DNA of 64,000 bases, taken from positions 1 to 64,000 of the forward strand of contig NZ_VFVL01000006.1 of the NCBI RefSeq assembly GCF_006442815.1, written 5' to 3'. Position numbers and translations under genes: made by a program. The notes under the pieces are model-generated. The model searched no databases. It was not told the origin of the DNA and saw only the letters and a list, made by a program, of their open reading frames with translations. Positions within the stretch are counted from its first letter, which is position 1. Each line of letters begins with the position of its first letter. Shown piece by piece: positions 46,612 to 54,945 of this stretch. This DNA is from Mesorhizobium sp. B2-4-3 (lineage in GTDB: Bacteria; Pseudomonadota; Alphaproteobacteria; Rhizobiales; Rhizobiaceae).

Positions 46612-47123
46612 GCGCCGAAACGCGGAAGCCACGCGAGTTCACCGGCAAGCATATGTTGATCTCCATTCTGGCGTTCTTCGCGGTGGTGATCGGGGTCAAC
46701 GTCACCATGGCCACGCTCGCCCGGAAGAGTTGGACCGGCCTCGTCGTCGAGAACACCTATGTTGCCAGCCAGCAGTTCAACGAAGAGGCGAGGAAAGGAA
46801 GGGCGCAGGCGGCGCTTGGCTGGACAGGCAAGCTGACCGTCGCTTCCGGCGAGGTCCGTTACAGCCTTGTCGACAGCCGGGGCAAACCGGTGCCGCTGCG
46901 CGGCGTCAAGGTGCTGTTCCGCCACCCGGCCTACGAGGCCGCGGACGAAGCCCTGACACTTGCAGCGGTGCCCGGCGGCACGCCGGCGAACACGGGCGCG
47001 TTTGCCGTTCGGCACACGCCCAAGAATGGCGTCTGGATCGTGGAGATCGATGCAGACGCCGGGCTTACGTCACCGTTTCGCGACGTTCGCCGCATCATGA
47101 TCTCGAACGGGGCCCTGCAATGA
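46608..47123 (+). CDS. fixH: FixH, cbb3 oxidase assembly protein
   Basis: The 171-residue protein has one N-terminal membrane segment (HMLISILAFFAVVIGVNVTM) and a periplasmic beta-rich domain with LVVENTYVASQQFNEEARKG and LGWTGKLTVASGEVRYSL. The family acts with FixG and FixI in oxidase maturation; its exact step is not established. Its start overlaps the fixG stop and its stop overlaps the fixI start, both ATGA, so the fixGHI genes are translationally coupled. Confidence 0.94.
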   Translation: MSAETRKPREFTGKHMLISILAFFAVVIGVNVTMATLARKSWTGLVVENTYVASQQFNEEARKGRAQAALGWTGKLTVASGEVRYSLVDSRGKPVPLRGVKVLFRHPAYEAADEALTLAAVPGGTPANTGAFAVRHTPKNGVWIVEIDADAGLTSPFRDVRRIMISNGALQ

Positions 47124-49405
47124 GTTGCTGCGCGCCAGGGGCTGAAATGGCATTGGAGGTCGCCGCCGCGGCGTCCGCACCGCCGTCGAGCGAAGAGATC
47201 AAGCTGGCCAGCCGCTCTCTGGGCGGCGACATTCACCAGACCGACCTGTCGGTACCGACGGTTCATTGCGGAGCCTGCATACAAGCCATTGAGGCTGCGC
47301 TCGGCCAGGTCGAGAACATAGAGTCCGCCCGCGTCAACTTGTCGACGAGACGTGTGTCGATTCGCTGGCATGGAGACAGCATCCCGCCGTTCTTTCCCGT
47401 GCTCGGTCGGCTCGGCTATCAGGCTCACCTGTTCGACCCGCAAATAGACGAGAAAGACAGAACCCTGTCTGAGTTGATCCGGGCCGTTGCCGTAGCCGGC
47501 TTCGTTGCCGGCAACATCATGCTGCTCTCGGTATCGGTCTGGTCCGGCGCCGAGGGCGCGACACGCGATCTGTTCCACTGGCTGTCCGCGCTGATCGCCA
47601 TCCCGGCGCTCGCCTTCGCCGGCGGCATCTATTTCCGCTCTGCCGCGAACGCGCTGCGCCATGGCCGGATGAACATGGACGTGCCGATCACGGTGGGCGT
47701 TTCGCTCGCCTACACGATGAGCCTCTACGAGACCATCAACCACGGCGAGCACGCCTATTTCGACGCATCGGTGTCGCTGCTCTTCTTCCTGCTGATCGGC
47801 CGCACGCTCGACCATGTCATGCGTGAGCGGGCGCGCACGGCCGTCAACGGTCTCTCGAGGCTCGCGTCGCGGGGTTCGCTTGTCCTGAGGGATGACGGCA
47901 CGCGCGAGTACGTGCCCGTCGCCGAACTTGTTCCCGGGCTGCGCCTGCTCATCGCGGCGGGAGAACGCATACCGGTCGACGGCGATATCGTCAGCGGGAA
48001 TTCCGATCTCGATTGCTCGATCGTCTCTGGGGAGAGCGCGCCAAAGGCCGTCGGGGCCGGCGCTCACGTGCAGGCCGGTACGCTCAACCTGACGGGCCCG
48101 CTGACGATGCAGGCGACCGCCGCCGCGAAGGATTCGTTCCTGGCTGAAATGGTTCGACTGATGGAAGCCGCCGAAGGTGGCCGCTCGCGTTACAGGCGGA
48201 TTGCCGACCGCGTATCGGCACTTTACGCGCCCGTGGTCCATCTGGCGGCCTTAGTCACCTTTCTCGGCTGGATGACCGCATCCGGCGACTGGCACCGCGC
48301 CATGACCATTGCCATCGCCGTGCTGATCATCACCTGCCCCTGCGCGCTCGGCCTTGCGGTGCCGATCGTCCAGGTCGTTGCGGCCCGACGCCTGTTCGAG
48401 GCCGGCGTCATGGTCAAGGACGGTTCGGCCATGGAGCGCCTCGCGGCGATCGACGCGGCTGTCTTCGACAAGACCGGGACGCTGACGCTCGGGCGCCCAA
48501 AACTGGTGAATGCGTCCTCGATCGACCCGACCATGCTTGCGATCGCGGCCGACATGGCGGCTCATTCCCGCCATCCGTTCTCGAGAGCAATCGCCAGTTA
48601 TGCAGGGTATTCCGGCCAGCCCGTTGTCGAATCCGTCAGAGAACATCCGGGCTTCGGCGTCGAAGCCGTGACCGAGGGGTATACGTGGCGGCTCGGAAGG
48701 CGCGGATGGGCGGGCTGGAAGGCTCGCACCGACGGGGAAGGCAAACTCGGCGGCTATGGCGGCACGGTGCTCTCGAAGAATGGAAACATCGTTGCGTGTT
48801 TCGCCTTCGAGGACGCGCTTCGACAGGACGCCACGGCAGCGATCCGGCAATTGAAGGACGCCGGCGTGTCGGTCGATATGCTGTCCGGGGACACCGCGAA
48901 GGCCTGTGGCGAGGTTGCCAAATCATTGGGGATCGAAAGTTTCGTGCCGGCTCTGCTGCCCTCTGGGAAGGTCGAGTGGATCGAAGCGCTGATCCGCGCC
49001 GGACACAAGGTGCTGATGGTGGGCGACGGCCTCAACGACACGCCGGCATTGCGGGCAGCGCATGTTTCGATGGCTCCCGCAACCGCGGCCGACATCGGCC
49101 GTCAGGCCGCGGATTTCGTCTTCCTGCGCGAAAGCCTGCTTGCGGTCCCTCTGGCGATGGATGTCTCGCGCAAGGCCGGCCGGCTCATTCGCCAGAACAT
49201 CGCCATTGCGATCGCCTACAACGCCTTTGCCGTTCCGATCGCCGTTCTGGGCCATGTGACGCCGCTCATCGCGGCGATCGCAATGAGCGCCTCTTCCCTG
49301 ATCGTCATTGCAAATGCGATGCGTCTTCAGGGCATGGCGAAAGCGGCGCCTGAAGCTGCGCCTACGCGACGCCGCACCGATGTCATCGACGCGGCCCGTC
49401 CATGA
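47120..49405 (+). CDS. fixI: Copper-type P-type ATPase FixI (CcoI)
   Basis: FixI is a P1B-1 copper ATPase thought to supply copper for cbb3 assembly. The 761-residue protein has a CxxC metal-binding site (C50, C53) in VHCGACIQAIEAALG, a membrane CPC motif (406-408) in ITCPCALGLAV, phosphorylation site D450 in FDKTGTLTLGRP, and the hinge VGDGLNDTPALRAAH. The N-terminal MSCCAPGAEM may be a second metal-binding stretch. It starts within an ATGA overlap with fixH and ends within one with fixS. Confidence 0.96.
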   Translation: MSCCAPGAEMALEVAAAASAPPSSEEIKLASRSLGGDIHQTDLSVPTVHCGACIQAIEAALGQVENIESARVNLSTRRVSIRWHGDSIPPFFPVLGRLGYQAHLFDPQIDEKDRTLSELIRAVAVAGFVAGNIMLLSVSVWSGAEGATRDLFHWLSALIAIPALAFAGGIYFRSAANALRHGRMNMDVPITVGVSLAYTMSLYETINHGEHAYFDASVSLLFFLLIGRTLDHVMRERARTAVNGLSRLASRGSLVLRDDGTREYVPVAELVPGLRLLIAAGERIPVDGDIVSGNSDLDCSIVSGESAPKAVGAGAHVQAGTLNLTGPLTMQATAAAKDSFLAEMVRLMEAAEGGRSRYRRIADRVSALYAPVVHLAALVTFLGWMTASGDWHRAMTIAIAVLIITCPCALGLAVPIVQVVAARRLFEAGVMVKDGSAMERLAAIDAAVFDKTGTLTLGRPKLVNASSIDPTMLAIAADMAAHSRHPFSRAIASYAGYSGQPVVESVREHPGFGVEAVTEGYTWRLGRRGWAGWKARTDGEGKLGGYGGTVLSKNGNIVACFAFEDALRQDATAAIRQLKDAGVSVDMLSGDTAKACGEVAKSLGIESFVPALLPSGKVEWIEALIRAGHKVLMVGDGLNDTPALRAAHVSMAPATAADIGRQAADFVFLRESLLAVPLAMDVSRKAGRLIRQNIAIAIAYNAFAVPIAVLGHVTPLIAAIAMSASSLIVIANAMRLQGMAKAAPEAAPTRRRTDVIDAARP

Positions 49406-49578
49406 CCACGCTCGTCTATCTCATTCCCGTGGCCCTGTTCCTGGGAGCGCTTGGTTTGTCCGGCTTCCTGTGGGCTTTGCGCAGCGGCCAGTACGAGGAT
49501 ATCGATGGAGCCGCAGAGCGGATCTTGATCGAGCCTGATCAGCGAGACATCGAAGGCCGGCGAGACAAACTGACGTAG
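49402..49578 (+). CDS. fixS: cbb3 oxidase maturation protein FixS (CcoS)
   Basis: The 58-residue protein starts at ATG 49402, overlapping the fixI stop (ATGA), and reads MTTLVYLIPVALFLGALGLS, one membrane helix. The CcoS signature FLWALRSGQYEDIDGAAERI follows, then LIEPDQRDIEGRRDKLT. FixS is needed to place haem and copper in the oxidase. It ends the fixGHIS operon. It is easily missed because of its size. Confidence 0.93.
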   Translation: MTTLVYLIPVALFLGALGLSGFLWALRSGQYEDIDGAAERILIEPDQRDIEGRRDKLT

Positions 49579-49583
49579 ATCAA
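49570..49583. promoter_or_regulatory. Weak FNR/FixK-type box overlapping the fixS stop
   Basis: CTGACGTAGATCAA fits TTGAC-N4-ATCAA except for the first base. It overlaps the fixS stop codon and lies 56 bases before the CBS-BON gene at 49639, which it could control. Confidence 0.5.
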
Positions 49584-49638
49584 GGCAGCGGTGCTCCCGG
49601 TGTCCGAAAAAGAGGCTGACGAAAAGCGGGAGATTTCG

Positions 49639-50340
49639 ATGCAAGCTCGGGACATCATGACGACGCCAGTGGTCACGATCACCGCCTCTGCCTCGGTCGC
49701 CGAAGCGGTCGATCTGATGCTGACCAGGAACATCCGCAGCCTGCCGGTCCTGGGAGACGATGGATCGCTGGCCGGCGTCATCAGCGAAGGCGATTTCCTG
49801 CGCCGAGGCGAGCTCGGCACCAGACGGGCGCGGCCTCGCTGGCTGGAGGTTCTTGTCGGTCCAGGCAAGCTCGCTGACGAGTATATTCGTTCGAGCGGCC
49901 GCCGGGTGGGCGAGGTTATGACCACCGGCGTCGTCTCGGCAGCGCCTGGCACCTCGCTCGCCGAGGTCGTAGACCTCATGGCGACCCACGACATCAAGAA
50001 CGTGCCTATCCTTGACGCGGGGAAGATCGTCGGCATCGTCAGCCGATCCGATCTGATGCGCATCCTGCTTCGCACTCTGTCCAAATCGGGCGCTGCGACC
50101 GTCGACGACGAAGTCATCCGCAGGAACATTCTCGCCGAGCTGAGGGAGCAATCCTGGAGCGTCGGCGGCGACCTTATCGGCGTCACCGTCAAAAAAGGAG
50201 AGGTGGAACTGAATGGCGCCATTTTCGACGAGCGTCAGCGAAAGGCCGCGGTCGTTGCCGCGGAGAACGTCACCGGGGTCAAGAAAGTCACCGACAAGCT
50301 CTTCTACGCCGGACCGTTGTCGGTCGTGCTCGTCTCCTGA
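49639..50340 (+). CDS. CBS-domain pair plus BON domain protein
   Basis: From ATG 49639 (GGGAGATTTCG upstream) the protein has 233 residues. Two CBS modules are visible: ARDIMTTPVVTITASASVAE and VGEVMTTGVVSAAPGTSLAE. A C-terminal BON domain follows (VKKGEVELNGAIFDERQRKA). CBS pairs bind adenine nucleotides, and BON may bind membrane lipid or partner proteins. The gene follows fixS after 60 bases and may be read through or driven by the weak box at 49570. Function unknown. Confidence 0.88.
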   Translation: MQARDIMTTPVVTITASASVAEAVDLMLTRNIRSLPVLGDDGSLAGVISEGDFLRRGELGTRRARPRWLEVLVGPGKLADEYIRSSGRRVGEVMTTGVVSAAPGTSLAEVVDLMATHDIKNVPILDAGKIVGIVSRSDLMRILLRTLSKSGAATVDDEVIRRNILAELREQSWSVGGDLIGVTVKKGEVELNGAIFDERQRKAAVVAAENVTGVKKVTDKLFYAGPLSVVLVS

Positions 50341-50566
50341 CGAGCGTGCGTCGGCCTTTATCGGTCGATTTTCGTCCCGACGCGCTCAGGGCTTCCTGTC
50401 GAGCGTTAGATCGTAGCCGCGATCACCAACGGTCGATGCAGCAGCGCAAATGCAACAAGCGCCGCGCCCGCGACCTTGTCCGCCATCAGTCAGCCGCCAC
50501 GTGGCCTTCCGAGCTTGCTCGCTTCCCGCCCGCCAAGCAACTCGTTGCGTCCAGCGTCAAGTTCAA

Positions 50567-50827
50567 TCAGCGGAGGGATTGCAATCGAGCGATCAGGTCG
50601 CTGTTGCGGCAATAGGCCGGCGGATGGTCGGCATGCGTGGTTTCGTCGAGCCACACGGCACATTCGTCCTGGTGGCCGCAGGACCGGCATCGGTCAACGG
50701 CACGACTGGTGACGGCTGCATGATCCGCCACAACGTTCAGCTGCCTGTCGACGCCCATCTTCTGCATCATGCGTTCCATCAAGGCAGTTCTGGCGTCAAC
50801 CCCGATCAGATATTCGAGAAAGCTCAT
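50567..50827 (-). CDS. DUF6455 family protein
   Basis: From ATG 50827 (GAGGAG upstream) the 86-residue protein reads MSFLEYLIGVDARTALMERM then MQKMGVDRQLNVVAD. A cysteine-bearing RCRSCGHQDECAVWLDE and a C-terminal AYCRNSDLIARLQSLR follow. This is the DUF6455 pattern, a family of small proteins of unknown role common in alphaproteobacteria. The perfect FNR box at 50881 stands 54 bases upstream, so it should be low-oxygen induced. The cysteines could bind a metal. Confidence 0.85.
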   Translation of the reverse strand: MSFLEYLIGVDARTALMERMMQKMGVDRQLNVVADHAAVTSRAVDRCRSCGHQDECAVWLDETTHADHPPAYCRNSDLIARLQSLR

Positions 50828-50880
50828 GTCGTCGCACTCCTCAGACGACAATTCATTGCCATCTCAGGCGACTTGCGACG

Positions 50881-50894
50881 TTGATCTCAATCAA
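50881..50894. promoter_or_regulatory. FNR/FixK-type box upstream of DUF6455 gene
   Basis: TTGATCTCAATCAA is a perfect TTGAT-N4-ATCAA site, 54 bases before the minus-strand start at 50827. It lies downstream of the VIT gene end (50955), so DUF6455 is its only likely target. Confidence 0.8.
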
Positions 50895-50954
50895 GGAGCG
50901 CTATCCATTTCGTGGAATTGCTTCGCCAAACGGGCCGATTTCCCGCCCGGGAAC

Positions 50955-51650
50955 CTAGCTGGCGGTACCGAATATTGCCCCAATGCCCGCGGTCAGGGCC
51001 ATTGCCAGCGCTCCCCAAAAGGTCACGCGAATGGTCGCCTTCCATGCATTGGCGCCGCCAGCCCTCGCGCCGATTGCGCCGAGCACGGCCAGGAACAACA
51101 GCGACGCGATCGAAACGACGGCAACAAGCTGGGAGGGCGGTGAAAGAAGCACCATCGCCAACGGCATGATCGCGCCGATTGAAAACGCCGCCGCCGAAGC
51201 CAGCGCAGCCAGTATCGGTCGTGCAGCGGTTACCCCGGAAATACCAAGTTCGTCGCGGGCGTGTGCGCCAAGAGCATCCTTGGCCATCAACTGGTCAGCC
51301 ACCTGCAACGCCAATTGAGGCTCCACACCGCGATCGATGTAGATCTGGGCAAGCTCCTGCCTCTCGAACTCGGGTTGGCTCGCTAGTTCCTTCCGTTCAC
51401 GCGCGATATCCGCATGCTCGGTGTCGGCCTGGGAACTGACGGATACATATTCGCCGGCGGCCATCGACATGGCGCCGGCCACCAGGCCGGCGACGCCTGC
51501 TACCAGCACGCTGGCGGTGGTGGCATTGGCGCTTGCAACCCCAATGATCAGGCTGGCGGTCGAGACGATGCCGTCGTTTGCCCCGAGCACCGCGGCGCGT
51601 AACCAGCCGATGCGTGAAACCAGGTGATTTTCGGTATGAAGACGACTCAT
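50955..51650 (-). CDS. VIT1/CCC1 family membrane transporter
   Basis: From ATG 51650 the 231-residue protein begins MSRLHTENHLVSRIGWLRAA and continues with VLGANDGIVSTASLIIGVAS and GLVAGAMSMAAGEYVSVSSQ, the family signature. About five membrane segments are present. VIT-type proteins move iron or manganese out of the cytoplasm. The FNR box at 51741 lies 91 bases upstream, shared with the divergent FMN-binding gene. A role in iron handling at low oxygen fits, as inference. Confidence 0.9.
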   Translation of the reverse strand: MSRLHTENHLVSRIGWLRAAVLGANDGIVSTASLIIGVASANATTASVLVAGVAGLVAGAMSMAAGEYVSVSSQADTEHADIARERKELASQPEFERQELAQIYIDRGVEPQLALQVADQLMAKDALGAHARDELGISGVTAARPILAALASAAAFSIGAIMPLAMVLLSPPSQLVAVVSIASLLFLAVLGAIGARAGGANAWKATIRVTFWGALAMALTAGIGAIFGTAS

Positions 51651-51740
51651 TTGAGCAAGGCAACAATTGTCGGTTCGGTCATGGTTTGCGTCCACATCGG
51701 TAGTCCAACCGTTCACTGCCCCTGGACCCGAGCAAATGCC

Positions 51741-51754
51741 TTGATCAAAGTCAA
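51741..51754. promoter_or_regulatory. FNR/FixK-type box between VIT gene and flavin module
   Basis: TTGATCAAAGTCAA fits TTGAT-N4-GTCAA. It lies 91 bases from the VIT start (51650, minus) and 140 from the FMN-binding gene (51894, plus), so it could serve either or both. Confidence 0.65.
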
Positions 51755-51893
51755 ATGGCGACCCCCGGTTCGCCGGTCGGACATTTCTCGCAAGCCAAAG
51801 GCGCGCTGACAGCCAGTTGTCAGCTAGCTCATGAGATATTGTTCCCAACCTGCACGCAACGGCTCAGCCGCAGCGTGCTCGAAATCGGAAACA

Positions 51894-52685
51894 ATGCTCA
51901 TGAAACAGATCGCCTTGTCCCTTTTCGTGATCGCCTCGTCCGGGGCTTATGTCTGGGATCACGCGGGCAAGCTTCCCGACAACGATCTAACCGACACACA
52001 GGGCGCCGCCAATGCGGCAGAGCAGACTGCGTTGCCGCGGGTTACTCCGCTTCCCGCCGCCGATCCGGTCCTGGCGCCGGCGGCGACCCAGCCGATAATC
52101 CCCCAGTTGGATTTGCCGAGGGCGCCTGCGCCACGCGCAACGGTCGAGGCCTGGAAGGATACCCCCGCGACGATTGCGGCCGCGGTACCGCAGGCCGCCT
52201 TTGCCGATAGCCAGCCGGAAGTCACACAGCCGCCACCTTCGCCGCCGGAGCCAGGCGTGGGGCTCCCGGGAGCAAATGCCGCGCCGCCGCAGACACCGTC
52301 ATTTGCGGTGACGCCTGCCGTCTACATTCCCATCCCGCAGCCGCGGCCGGACTATCCCCAAGCGCGCGTCCTCCATACCGGCATGAAGCTCGCGGCGCAT
52401 GGCTATACCGACGGAGCCTACACCGGCCCTTCTGCCGACGCCTACTACGGCATCATCCAGATCCAGGCGCTTATCCAGGGTGGCCGCGTCACGGCACTCA
52501 AAGTGCTGAGATACCCCAATGACCGCCGTACCTCTGTCAACATCAACCGGCAGGCGTTGCCGATGCTGCGCGACGAAGCGATCAGCGCGCAAAGCGCCGA
52601 CGTGGACATCATCTCGGGCGCAACGCTGACCAGCAAGGCCTTCATCCAGTCGCTCGGCGGCGCCCTGAGGAAGGCTTCTTCCTAA
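51894..52685 (+). CDS. Exported FMN-binding domain protein
   Basis: The 263-residue protein (start 51894, or ATG 51900) has an N-terminal membrane anchor or signal (KQIALSLFVIASSGAYVW), a long Pro/Ala-rich linker (about 30-150), and a C-terminal FMN_bind domain. Near the end it carries SGATLTS, with T244 the likely site of covalent FMN, as in NqrC and RnfG. ApbE, which attaches that FMN, is encoded next. The linker would reach across the periplasm. It begins a three-gene electron-transfer module. Confidence 0.88.
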   Translation: MLMKQIALSLFVIASSGAYVWDHAGKLPDNDLTDTQGAANAAEQTALPRVTPLPAADPVLAPAATQPIIPQLDLPRAPAPRATVEAWKDTPATIAAAVPQAAFADSQPEVTQPPPSPPEPGVGLPGANAAPPQTPSFAVTPAVYIPIPQPRPDYPQARVLHTGMKLAAHGYTDGAYTGPSADAYYGIIQIQALIQGGRVTALKVLRYPNDRRTSVNINRQALPMLRDEAISAQSADVDIISGATLTSKAFIQSLGGALRKASS

Positions 52686-52689
52686 CTCA

Positions 52690-53430
52690 ATGCGCGATAC
52701 CCGAATTCTGATGGGAATGCCCATCACGGTCGATGTCGGTGGCGCCGCCGGCTCGCTGATCGACTCCGTCTTCGACTATTTCGAGCAAGTCGATCGCCGC
52801 TTCAGCACCTACAGGACCGACAGCGAGATTTCCGCCATCAACCGAGGCGACGTTCCGGTCAAGGATTGGAGCGGCGAGATGATGGAAGTGCTGGCGCTGG
52901 CCGAGCGGACAAGAAGCGAGACGAACGGATATTTCGACATCAGCAAGGCCGACGGTTCGCTTGACCCGTCCGGGATCGTGAAGGGCTGGGCCATCCGCAA
53001 TGCCATCGATATCGTTCGCAGGGCCGGCTTCGGCGATTTCTTCATCGAGGCGGGTGGCGACATTCAGTCCTGCGGCAGGAATGCGTCCGGTGGAGACTGG
53101 AGCATCGGCATCCGCAATCCCTTCAACACGAATGAGATCATCAAGGTCATCTATCCGCGCGGCCGCGGCGTCGCCACATCCGGCACCTATGCGCGCGGCC
53201 AACACATCTACAATCCTCACGGCTTCAGCGACCCTATTAGCGACATCGTCAGCCTGACCGTCGTCGGATCCGATGTTCTCGAAGCCGATCGCTTCGCCAC
53301 CGCCGCCTTCGCCATGGGCCGGGACGGCATCTCCTTCATCGAGCAGACTCCCGGGCTGGAGGGGTATGTGGTCGACGTCGAGGGCCGCGCCACGCCGACA
53401 AGCGGATTCGGAGACCTTTGCGAACCATGA
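52690..53430 (+). CDS. apbE: FAD:protein FMN transferase (ApbE family)
   Basis: ApbE transfers FMN from FAD onto a Thr in target proteins, outside the cytoplasmic membrane. The 246-residue protein has RRFSTYRTDSEISAINRGDV, LDPSGIVKGWAIRNAIDIVR, EAGGDIQSCGRN and the Mg site region VATSGTYARGQHIYNPHGF, all typical. No clear signal peptide is seen at the ATG 52690 (MRDTRILMGMPITVDVGGAA), so the export route is uncertain. It starts four bases after the FMN-binding gene and overlaps the next gene by ATGA. Confidence 0.92.
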   Translation: MRDTRILMGMPITVDVGGAAGSLIDSVFDYFEQVDRRFSTYRTDSEISAINRGDVPVKDWSGEMMEVLALAERTRSETNGYFDISKADGSLDPSGIVKGWAIRNAIDIVRRAGFGDFFIEAGGDIQSCGRNASGGDWSIGIRNPFNTNEIIKVIYPRGRGVATSGTYARGQHIYNPHGFSDPISDIVSLTVVGSDVLEADRFATAAFAMGRDGISFIEQTPGLEGYVVDVEGRATPTSGFGDLCEP

Positions 53431-54938
53431 TCAGGGCAGTCGACCGTTTCCTCGATCACCTGACCATGTATCGGCTGGTGCTTTACTATCTGATGGTGCT
53501 GCTGGGCACGGCCTTCGCCTTTTGCTTCGTCAAGCTGGTGCCGCATGATCCGCTCGCGCTCGCTTTCACCGCTGCCTTGACAGTCGTTGCCTGCTGGATC
53601 ACCAACAAGGCCTTCGCGCTGGTCTTCGAGGTTCCGGCAAACAGCGAATCGGTCTACATCACCGCGCTCATTCTGGCCCTCATCCTCGATCCCGTCGCGG
53701 TCACCGACCTGAAGGGCATCGGGGCCGTTGCTTTCGCCTCTGTTTGGGCGATCTCATCGAAATACATCCTGGCCGTTGGTCGAAAACACCTTTTCAATCC
53801 AGCGGCCCTCGGCGTGGCGTTGTCGGCATTGTTGCTGAACCAGCCGGCCACCTGGTGGGTCGGGGGCAATCCATGGCTGCTCCCCTTCGTCCTCATCGGT
53901 GGGATTCTGGTCGTCCGGAAGCTGCGCCGTCTGGACCTTGTCGCGACATTTCTGGTCGTGGCCCTGGCGACCGTGCTGGCAACAACCGAGCTGGCGCATT
54001 ATGGCGCCGCCATCAAGGAAACGCTGAACTCGTCGCCGCTGTTGTTCTTCGCTTTCGTGATGCTGACCGAGCCATTGACGGCGCCTGCACAGCGCTGGCC
54101 GCGGATCGTCTTTGCAGCCGTCGTCGGGTTCCTGTTCGCGCCCAACATCCATGTCGGCTCGTTCTATTTCACCCCCGAGCTTGCGCTCCTGATTGGCAAC
54201 CTCTTCGCCTTCTCGGTAAGTCCGAAAGGACGCTTCATCCTAACTTTGGAACGTATCGAGCAAACCGCCGTCGACAGCTATGACTTGATCTTCAGACCGT
54301 CGCGAAAGCTTGCCTTCCAGGCAGGCCAGTATCTTGAGTGGACGCTGAGCCTCGACCGTTCCGACAACCGCGGCAACCGGCGTTATTTCACCGTGGCCTC
54401 ATCGCCTACGGAGCAATCAGTGCGGCTTGGCGTAAAGTTCTATCCGCAATCGAGCGCCTTCAAGCGGGCGCTGGGCGCCATGAAGCCTGGCGCCACGATC
54501 CACGCTTCACAACTGGCCGGCGATTTCACGCTGCCATCCGATCCGAAGACGAAGATCGCTTTCCTGGCGGGCGGCATCGGCATCACCCCGTTCCGTTCGA
54601 TGCTGCAATTTCTCGTCGATCGCGAGGAAGTGCGACCCATCGTCGTTCTCTATGGCACCGAGAGCCAAGACGACATCGCCTATCGAGACGTGCTTGGTCT
54701 GGCGAGACGCGAACTGGGCATAAGGACGTTCCATGCGGTAGCCAAGGGTGCCGAGCGCGGCCAGTACCCGGGCTATATCGACGCCCGCCTGGTACGCCTC
54801 ACCATGCCCGACTACCTCGAACGCATCTTCTACATCTCTGGCCCGCAGGTCATGGTCAAGGCGCTGCGCAGGAAACTGCTGGCCATGGGGGTTCGCCGTT
54901 CCAGAATCAAAGTCGACTATTTCCCCGGATTCGCCTGA
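53427..54938 (+). CDS. Fusion of RnfD/NqrB-like membrane domain with ferredoxin-reductase-type domain
   Basis: The 503-residue protein starts within an ATGA overlap with apbE. Residues 1-265 form an RnfD/NqrB-like membrane domain of about eight to ten helices, with GRKHLFNPAALGVALSALLL and VMLTEPLTAPAQRWPR. From about 268 a cytosolic FAD/NAD(P) reductase domain follows: RRYFTVASSP (FAD) and GGIGITPFRSML (nucleotide). The SGAT flavin site of true NqrB/RnfD is not seen, so covalent FMN would sit only on the partner protein. The layout suggests electrons go from NAD(P)H across the membrane to the exported FMN protein. Confidence 0.88.
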   Translation: MIRAVDRFLDHLTMYRLVLYYLMVLLGTAFAFCFVKLVPHDPLALAFTAALTVVACWITNKAFALVFEVPANSESVYITALILALILDPVAVTDLKGIGAVAFASVWAISSKYILAVGRKHLFNPAALGVALSALLLNQPATWWVGGNPWLLPFVLIGGILVVRKLRRLDLVATFLVVALATVLATTELAHYGAAIKETLNSSPLLFFAFVMLTEPLTAPAQRWPRIVFAAVVGFLFAPNIHVGSFYFTPELALLIGNLFAFSVSPKGRFILTLERIEQTAVDSYDLIFRPSRKLAFQAGQYLEWTLSLDRSDNRGNRRYFTVASSPTEQSVRLGVKFYPQSSAFKRALGAMKPGATIHASQLAGDFTLPSDPKTKIAFLAGGIGITPFRSMLQFLVDREEVRPIVVLYGTESQDDIAYRDVLGLARRELGIRTFHAVAKGAERGQYPGYIDARLVRLTMPDYLERIFYISGPQVMVKALRRKLLAMGVRRSRIKVDYFPGFA

Positions 54939-54945
54939 ACGCCGC

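Noticed and set aside
41830..46632. Two long minus-strand open frames across the fix genes
   Set aside because: They mirror fixN (41830-43167) and fixG (44854-46632) and have shadow-type composition with no signals.
50406..50486. 26-codon minus-strand frame with a hydrophobic peptide (MADKVAGAALVAFALLHRPL...)
   Set aside because: It could be a membrane peptide, but no ribosome site or box is seen, so it is not called.
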